A stretch of DNA of 10,720 nt from Puniceicoccales bacterium (GTDB taxonomy: Bacteria; Verrucomicrobiota; Verrucomicrobiia; Opitutales; LL51). Shown here in pieces: positions 6,090-10,720 of this stretch. The notes beneath the pieces were generated by a model, which saw only the letters and a program-made list of their open reading frames with translations, did no database searches and was not told the origin of the DNA. Position 1 is the stretch's first letter; every line of letters starts with the position of its first letter. The stretch spans positions 1 through 10,720 of the forward strand of contig JAISMD010000003.1 in the NCBI GenBank assembly GCA_031276935.1. The letters run 5' to 3'. A program made the translations under genes and the position numbers.

Positions 6090-7073
6090 ATGGAGAAATT
6101 TTCCACTGTCGCCGAACTTAAGACTATCCCCGAAGGCCAAACCGTTGTTTTTAAATCCGTTTTGGTCATCAAAAAAATCGAACGCAGGAATGCTAAAAAT
6201 GGTTCCGAATTCCTGAAAATCGAAGTCGGAGATAAATTTTCCAGCTTTAATTTTACCTGTTTTTCCAATGCTTCCCTGTTTAATTTTTTTTTAAGTGCAT
6301 CGCTTGGGGACGTTATTTTCCTCGAAGGAATGAGTCGCCATTACCAAGGGATTTTTAGTCCGGATGTTCTTTCCGCTCGAAAATTGAGCGAAGTGGAAAT
6401 TCGGGAAGGTAACTGGCGTAAACAGTTGGAGCAGGTTTCCCAGGAGGATCCTTTGGAGTTGGAGCGGGAAATGTATGGCTACGTGGAAATGATTCAAAAT
6501 CTTTCTCTGAGAAATACGGTTCGGGGGGTACTGGAGGAACTTGGTGAGAAATTTCTGACCAGCGTCGCCGCAAAATCGATGCACCACGCCTATAAATCGG
6601 GTTTACTGGAGCATAGCGTACATGTCACGCGGGCGGGGATTGCGCTCTTAGAATTTTACCCGGACATTCCACGGGATCTTGCCATTGCGGGAATGTTGCT
6701 CCACGACGTCGGGAAGGTGGATGAATACGAAGGTGACCTCGCCATTAACCGGACGAAGCTAGGGATTTTACAGGGACATATTGTTTTGGGATACCGCATT
6801 GTTCATCGCGCTGGGATTAAAAATGGCCTGGATACAACTCTGCTCGAACGCCTCGAACATATTATTCTCAGCCATCAGGGACAGTTGGAATACGGGGCCG
6901 CCGTTTTACCGTCCACACCGGAGGCGATTTTTGTTGCCCTGGTCGATAATTTGGACGCTAAAATGGGAATGGTTTCCCAACTTCTTCTGTCCACACCGGT
7001 TACCCAAGTATTTTCGGAACGTTTTCCCGGATTGGAAACCCAAATGCTGGTGGAAAAAGTTCAAGGGGATTGA
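6090..7073 (+). CDS. OB-fold/HD-domain phosphohydrolase, YhaM-type 3'-5' exoribonuclease
   Basis: YhaM-family enzymes are metal-dependent 3'-5' exonucleases acting on short RNA or single-stranded DNA. The 327 aa (Bacillus YhaM is about 314) show an N-terminal OB-fold-like part (about 15-105), with strands such as TVVFKSVLVIKK and FLKIEVGDKFSSFNF and the segment LGDVIFLEGMS. The HD domain follows: HHAYKSGLLEHSVHV (165-179), the metal-binding pair in LLHDVGKVDEYEG (203-215), GHIVLGYRIV (229-238), ILSHQGQLEYGA (259-270) and the final Asp in VDNLDAKM (285-292). All expected metal ligands appear present. No Shine-Dalgarno is visible before ATG 6090. The leader region contains the promoter/terminator element. 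It is followed by a 139-nt gap, then the unknown 591-aa gene. Confidence 0.85.
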   Translation: MEKFSTVAELKTIPEGQTVVFKSVLVIKKIERRNAKNGSEFLKIEVGDKFSSFNFTCFSNASLFNFFLSASLGDVIFLEGMSRHYQGIFSPDVLSARKLSEVEIREGNWRKQLEQVSQEDPLELEREMYGYVEMIQNLSLRNTVRGVLEELGEKFLTSVAAKSMHHAYKSGLLEHSVHVTRAGIALLEFYPDIPRDLAIAGMLLHDVGKVDEYEGDLAINRTKLGILQGHIVLGYRIVHRAGIKNGLDTTLLERLEHIILSHQGQLEYGAAVLPSTPEAIFVALVDNLDAKMGMVSQLLLSTPVTQVFSERFPGLETQMLVEKVQGD

Positions 7074-7083
7074 AGCAGGAAAA

Positions 7084-7146
7084 ATGTGTTCGGAAAAAAT
7101 TCCTTTATTGTTGGGATTTGTTAGGGAACATGCGGAAAAAGGTTGA
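7084..7146 (+). CDS. Possible 20-aa ORF or gene remnant
   Basis: ATG at 7084 opens a 20-codon frame (MCSEKIPLLLGFVREHAEKG) ending in TGA, with AGGA at 7077-7080 only 3 nt before it. It lies in the 139-nt gap between the YhaM-like gene and the 591-aa gene. The residue pattern loosely recalls the N-terminus of PLP-dependent Orn/Lys/Arg decarboxylases, but nothing downstream continues such a protein. It may be a decayed remnant, a leader ORF or chance. Confidence 0.15.
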   Translation: MCSEKIPLLLGFVREHAEKG

Positions 7147-7212
7147 AGTTACGGGGATATTTTAAAAGGTAGGGCCCTGAAATGGAAAAATATTTAGAAA
7201 AATGCGATTAAA

Positions 7213-8988
7213 ATGAATAGGAATGAGGAGTCATTGGGTGAGGATAGGGATTCCGGTGGAGCGATGGAACCGGCCGTAGATGTAGAAAGTATTGTTGTTG
7301 GAGGGGAATCGACGTCCCCCGATGGAAGCATTATCGGTGATTTGAAGGAACTGGCTCGCATGACTTTCGGTACCCGTTGGAGCCAGGATGAATCGCCGCA
7401 GCATCCCTTTGATCGCCAGAGAAATTTCCCTAAACGCCGTTTCCCTCAGGATCGGAATGCACGGGATCGGAAAAATGACTCCAATGAAAAAGATCATAAT
7501 CGATGGGATCGTCGGGAATCTTTTGGTCCCAAAGAATACGGGAATCGGGAAAATTATTCGAGGGAACATGGTCCATTTTCCCGCAACAATGCTGACCATC
7601 GCGAGTACCGGGATTTTATTCCTCCGTTCGAGGTGCGATTTTATCAGGAGGACAAATCCTTCAATTTATTGCTGGAGGAAATGCGAAAAAATTGCAAAAC
7701 CTATGAATTATTTACGGTTGCGAAATTGATTTTGCAGAAACCGGAACGCTTTGTCGTTACCCTGCGGCGCAGAGCCAATAGGGAAGGCGTTGTAGCACCG
7801 CTCTATTTATCCCTACTGGACGACCTTGTTTTTGATTCGGAGCAGGAGGTCATGGCCTACATCGTCCAGCACCACGTCGATGAATTTTTCGATGTGACGG
7901 AGGAAACCGTAGAGGCACCCAAGGGGCGATTTACCTGTGTCCATCGCTGTGGCGTGACAAAAAAATTACTCTCGGCCCCCAATTACCACAAGTATAAAAC
8001 CATTCTGCGGGATCATTTTAATGGGGAAATTCACCGCATGTCCTTCGAGCGCTTCATCGAAAAAATCGAGACAACAAAGGAGGAAAATGATATTCAGAGT
8101 TGGCTACAACAGATGAGTCGAAAAGTGACTTACACGCCGAAGATAATCGATGAGGCCGTCAATGATTTACAACCCATGGATTCGTTGGAGGGTGTCAAAA
8201 ATTATCTCCTGAAATACTTTAGGGATCGGATTCTCCGCGAGGTGGTTACGGTCCGCATTGCTGGGATTCACTGCGAATCGATACCTTCCCTGCCCATTAA
8301 CCGTGCCATTCAATTTTTCCTCCAACGGCAACGCCGTTTCCCATTGGATACGGCCAATAATTTACGCTACCGCTTCCACCATGCCGGGTTTGGTATTTAT
8401 AGGAAGGGTGGTAAAAACGGGATTTCCTATGTTTGTGCGGTGAAACGCAGATTCCGTGGAGAGACGGATGTCTTCGAAGCCAATATCCAGGATCTCATCA
8501 CATTTTTGGAACCACTCGAAAATATTACGCTTGCAACGATCAAGGAAGATTACATCGCCGCTAATCATTTAGCCGAAAAGGAAGTTTTTGACGGTTTAAA
8601 TTGGTTGATTCGCGAAGGATATGTCGTCGAATACGAGAATGGGATGTTGTTTTTGAATCCGAAATTAGTGGCGTCCAAAAAAGTCGAAGCCGTAAATAGT
8701 ATTAAAGAAGAAAATCGAGAAGCAAATACTCAGTTGGAAATAGCCCGGGAAAATTCCATTGTTCGACTGGAAATACCTGAAACAGCGATTGAAAAATTTT
8801 CGGATGGAACCCTCACCGTTACTCCGGAAATGACATTGGCGATTCCCGAAAATCCCTTCGAATTGGAGGCATATTCGGTAAAAGACGGTGAAATTGGGGC
8901 GGAGCATGCGGATTCCAATACCCTGCGAGAAAAAAATCCGGAATCGCCATTGCAGGAAACATTGCCCCTAGATCCTTTAGATGATTGA
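7213..8988 (+). CDS. Uncharacterised 591-aa protein with disordered Arg-rich N-terminus and putative winged helix
   Basis: I cannot assign a function. In order: an acidic N-terminus (1-60); an Arg/Asn/Asp-rich disordered segment with evenly scattered aromatics (66-134); and a folded core (about 138-430) with YELFTVAKLILQKPERFVV (164-182), EAPKGRFTCVHRCGV (234-248), APNYHKYKTILRDHF (255-269), RRFPLDTANNLRYRF (374-388) and ISYVCAVKRRFR (404-415). A helix-helix-hairpin segment (437-483) resembles a winged helix, and an acidic tail (about 495-591) ends the protein. There is no signal peptide or membrane segment, so it should be cytoplasmic. From memory the core matches conserved hypothetical proteins of Opitutae-type Verrucomicrobiota; this cannot be checked here. 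The basic tract and winged helix suggest nucleic-acid binding (inference). ATG 7213 has no good Shine-Dalgarno; ATG 7264 is an alternative. It overlaps the CysJ-like gene by 8 nt. Confidence 0.85.
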   Translation: MNRNEESLGEDRDSGGAMEPAVDVESIVVGGESTSPDGSIIGDLKELARMTFGTRWSQDESPQHPFDRQRNFPKRRFPQDRNARDRKNDSNEKDHNRWDRRESFGPKEYGNRENYSREHGPFSRNNADHREYRDFIPPFEVRFYQEDKSFNLLLEEMRKNCKTYELFTVAKLILQKPERFVVTLRRRANREGVVAPLYLSLLDDLVFDSEQEVMAYIVQHHVDEFFDVTEETVEAPKGRFTCVHRCGVTKKLLSAPNYHKYKTILRDHFNGEIHRMSFERFIEKIETTKEENDIQSWLQQMSRKVTYTPKIIDEAVNDLQPMDSLEGVKNYLLKYFRDRILREVVTVRIAGIHCESIPSLPINRAIQFFLQRQRRFPLDTANNLRYRFHHAGFGIYRKGGKNGISYVCAVKRRFRGETDVFEANIQDLITFLEPLENITLATIKEDYIAANHLAEKEVFDGLNWLIREGYVVEYENGMLFLNPKLVASKKVEAVNSIKEENREANTQLEIARENSIVRLEIPETAIEKFSDGTLTVTPEMTLAIPENPFELEAYSVKDGEIGAEHADSNTLREKNPESPLQETLPLDPLDD

Positions 8989-10087
8989 TATGCGGAATGA
9001 TTTGATGCTGCAGTTAGTGGAGAGGCGATTATTATCAGCGCCCAACAGCCAAAAGGAGGTTTTTCATCTTTCCTTTCAGAAGATTTCCGGTGAAGATTTC
9101 GATTACCAATGCGGTGATTCCGTTGCCCTTTGGCCGGAAAATTCGGAGCAGGATGTGGAAAAAATATGCCACCATTTCGCCATTGATGGGACGCAAATGG
9201 TCGACTCCCTATCTCTCCGGGAACTATTGCGGATTCGCCACTGCATTACCCATTTGACGGAGCCTTTATTGGAGGCCGTTCGCCAGCGGCTCGATGAACA
9301 GGATCGGGAAAATTTTGATCGATATCACCATGATAATTCCCTTCAAACGGCTTCGCTACTCGACCTCATCGATCTATTTCCCTCGATAAAATTGGCTGCG
9401 GCAGACCTTCCGTTGCTGCTCAAAAAAATGCAACCACGCCTTTATTCCATTGCTTCAGCGGTTTCCTTCTGTCCTAATCGACTCGATCTCGCCGTTGTTG
9501 TTGTGTGCTACAAGAACTTCCAAAATCGAGATCGTTACGGTGTCGCTTCCCACTATTTGTGCCACCAATTACCTGTGCGCAAACCCATACGCGCACTCAT
9601 TATTCGCTCGAAATTTAGGTTACCCGAAGACCTATCCCGTGACGTCATTATGGTCGGTCCGGGAACGGGTATTGCTCCCTTTCGCTCGTTTTTACAGGAG
9701 CGGTCATTTTTGCGGAAAGCGGGGAAAACAGTGGGTAGGAATTGGTTATTTTTCGGTGGGCAACATAGGGCGTCGAATTTTTACTACCAAAGTGAGTTGG
9801 AAAATTGGCAAAATTCCGGTGATTTGACCAATTTGGACCTTGCGTTTTCCCGGGACCAGGATCGCAAAATTTATGTCCAGGATCGCATCGAAGAAAAAGG
9901 ACAGGAGGTTTGGAATTGGCTCAGTGGAGGGGCTTATTTTTACGTCTGTGGGGACGCCACACACATGGCACGGGACGTGGATAATGCCCTACTTCGTATT
10001 GTGAAACGCTACGGAGCCATCGATGATCCGGAAAGTTACCTTACGCGGCTTAGGGAGGAAAAGCGTTACCAACGCGATGTCTATTAG
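8981..10087 (+). CDS. CysJ-like NADPH-dependent FAD reductase lacking the flavodoxin domain
   Basis: Ferredoxin-NADP reductase-like flavoprotein of the sulfite reductase alpha-subunit family, 368 aa. FAD-binding RLYS (153-156) and GVAS (187-190) are followed by the NADP(H) motif GPGTGIAPFRSF (226-237), FFGGQH (257-262), SRDQ (290-293), YVQDRI (298-303) and YVCGDATHMARDV (321-333). The end EKRYQRDVY is nearly identical to Escherichia coli CysJ, with C-terminal Tyr Y368 stacking on FAD. Full-length CysJ has about 600 aa with an N-terminal FMN flavodoxin domain, which is absent here. Electrons must therefore go to a separate flavodoxin or ferredoxin, or directly to a hemoprotein. The role in sulfite reduction is inferred from family only; no cysI is present. 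ATG 8981 overlaps the previous stop; ATG 8990 is an alternative. It is probably co-transcribed with the 591-aa gene. Confidence 0.88.
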   Translation: MIDMRNDLMLQLVERRLLSAPNSQKEVFHLSFQKISGEDFDYQCGDSVALWPENSEQDVEKICHHFAIDGTQMVDSLSLRELLRIRHCITHLTEPLLEAVRQRLDEQDRENFDRYHHDNSLQTASLLDLIDLFPSIKLAAADLPLLLKKMQPRLYSIASAVSFCPNRLDLAVVVVCYKNFQNRDRYGVASHYLCHQLPVRKPIRALIIRSKFRLPEDLSRDVIMVGPGTGIAPFRSFLQERSFLRKAGKTVGRNWLFFGGQHRASNFYYQSELENWQNSGDLTNLDLAFSRDQDRKIYVQDRIEEKGQEVWNWLSGGAYFYVCGDATHMARDVDNALLRIVKRYGAIDDPESYLTRLREEKRYQRDVY

Positions 10088-10154
10088 TGTTACATGTATA
10101 TCCAATGTAAAGTGCGTGTGAAATATAGGATAGGTAGGTTTGGACAGCCGTGTT

Positions 10155-10720
10155 TTAGCGATAGGTCCTGACGATACCTTCCACCAATTTCGTCCATCCA
10201 TCGACGAGTACAAAGAGCATCATTTTAAAGGGAAGCGATATGGTCATCGGAGACACCATCATCATACCCATAGCCAGTAGGATGTTGGAAACAATCATAT
10301 CGATGGCAATGAATGGGAGATAGAGTAGAAATCCAATTTGAAATGCATCGGTGAGTTCGGAGACGACGAAGGCCGGGACTAGAACAAGTAAATTGCCTTC
10401 TTTGAGGTCTTTTTGCATTTGTTGGGGCCAAATTTGCTTAGCCGTTCGCAGGAAAAATGTCCGTCCACGGGATTTCGTATGCCGTTCCAGGAAGCGTTTC
10501 AAAGGCGCACACGTCGAACTCAATTTCGGTTCCAGGGAAGCGATATTGTTCATATCGTAGTCGATATGGCGTGCAATGTCGAAGGTTTCCTGCAGCACCG
10601 GGTACATGATATAACTCGTCAGCATGATTGCCATACCGTTGAGCACCATATTCGGCGGAACCTGTTGCACACCGAGGGCGTTGCGGATTAAACTGAGTAT
10701 GCTGGCGATTTTTACGAAGG
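10155..10720 (-). CDS. sctR: Type III secretion export-apparatus protein SctR, 5'-partial at window edge
   Basis: Inner-membrane core protein of the type III secretion export gate; in known systems SctR forms a pentamer with SctS and SctT. The frame is open to the right edge, so the N-terminus is outside. The visible part begins with FVKIASILSLIRNALGVQQV, continues through PPNMVLNGMAIMLTSYIM and a soluble loop rich in Lys/Arg, and ends with two hydrophobic segments. These contain LLVLVPAFVVSELTDAFQIG, FLLYLPFIAIDMIVSNILLA and MGMMMVSPMTISLPFK. The QQVPPNMVLNG and VSPMTISLPFK words favour SctR over flagellar FliP. No sctS follows: the stop at 10155 faces the convergent CysJ-like gene across 67 nt. 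The rest of the secretion cluster should lie to the right of the window. Confidence 0.93.
   Translation of the reverse strand, partial: FVKIASILSLIRNALGVQQVPPNMVLNGMAIMLTSYIMYPVLQETFDIARHIDYDMNNIASLEPKLSSTCAPLKRFLERHTKSRGRTFFLRTAKQIWPQQMQKDLKEGNLLVLVPAFVVSELTDAFQIGFLLYLPFIAIDMIVSNILLAMGMMMVSPMTISLPFKMMLFVLVDGWTKLVEGIVRTYR

Noticed and set aside
6090..10087. YhaM-like gene, unknown 591-aa gene and CysJ-like gene as a dedicated defence or secretion system
   Set aside because: No toxin, nuclease-effector, sensor or phage-related signature and no effector or chaperone features; adjacency to sctR alone is insufficient.
10090..10110. Inverted repeat TTACAT/ATGTAA after the CysJ-like gene as a terminator
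   Set aside because: Only six AT-rich pairs, a 9-nt loop and no T run on either strand; too weak to call.

Overview
The window reads as a compact, housekeeping-rich stretch of a bacterial chromosome, most likely from the PVC group (Verrucomicrobiota, perhaps Opitutae-like). This is inferred from the style of Rho, from a large uncharacterised protein that I remember as a recurring Opitutae-type family, and from a lone CysJ-type reductase. A type III secretion gene (sctR) at the right edge suggests a host-associated or predatory lifestyle, and a class III ribonucleotide reductase activase suggests that anaerobic growth is possible. The taxonomy is not proven by anything here.

Left part (1-4142): rho (partial, running in from the left, +) converges on rsmA (-). 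The two stop codons share a 4-nt overlap. rsmA is divergent from rpmI-rplT (ribosomal proteins L35 and L20, +), and rplT converges on tsaB (-), again with a 4-nt stop-to-stop overlap. All of these serve transcription termination, ribosome assembly or tRNA t6A modification.

Middle (4143-6089): a 156-nt divergent gap with a candidate extended -10 promoter leads into a tight three-gene operon. It holds a low-molecular-weight phosphatase with a YwlE (protein-arginine-phosphatase)-like active-site loop, rpiB (ribose-5-phosphate isomerase B) and a NrdG-type radical SAM activase. The operon is followed by a TATAAT-type promoter box lying directly on top of a rho-independent terminator hairpin.

Right part (6090-10720): an OB-fold/HD phosphohydrolase of the YhaM exoribonuclease type comes first. 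Next is a 591-aa protein of unknown function with an Arg/Asn/aromatic-rich disordered N-terminus and a possible winged helix. This gene overlaps a CysJ-like FAD/NADPH reductase that has no flavodoxin domain. On the opposite strand, converging on it, is the C-terminal part of SctR, an inner-membrane export-gate protein of the type III secretion apparatus.

No mobile element, CRISPR array, tRNA or rRNA was seen. No gap without a gene exceeds about 200 nt. The most unusual signals are the prion-like/low-complexity insert and altered RNP-1 motif of Rho, a similar disordered segment in the unknown 591-aa protein, the promoter-on-terminator element, and the putative arginine phosphatase next to rpiB.
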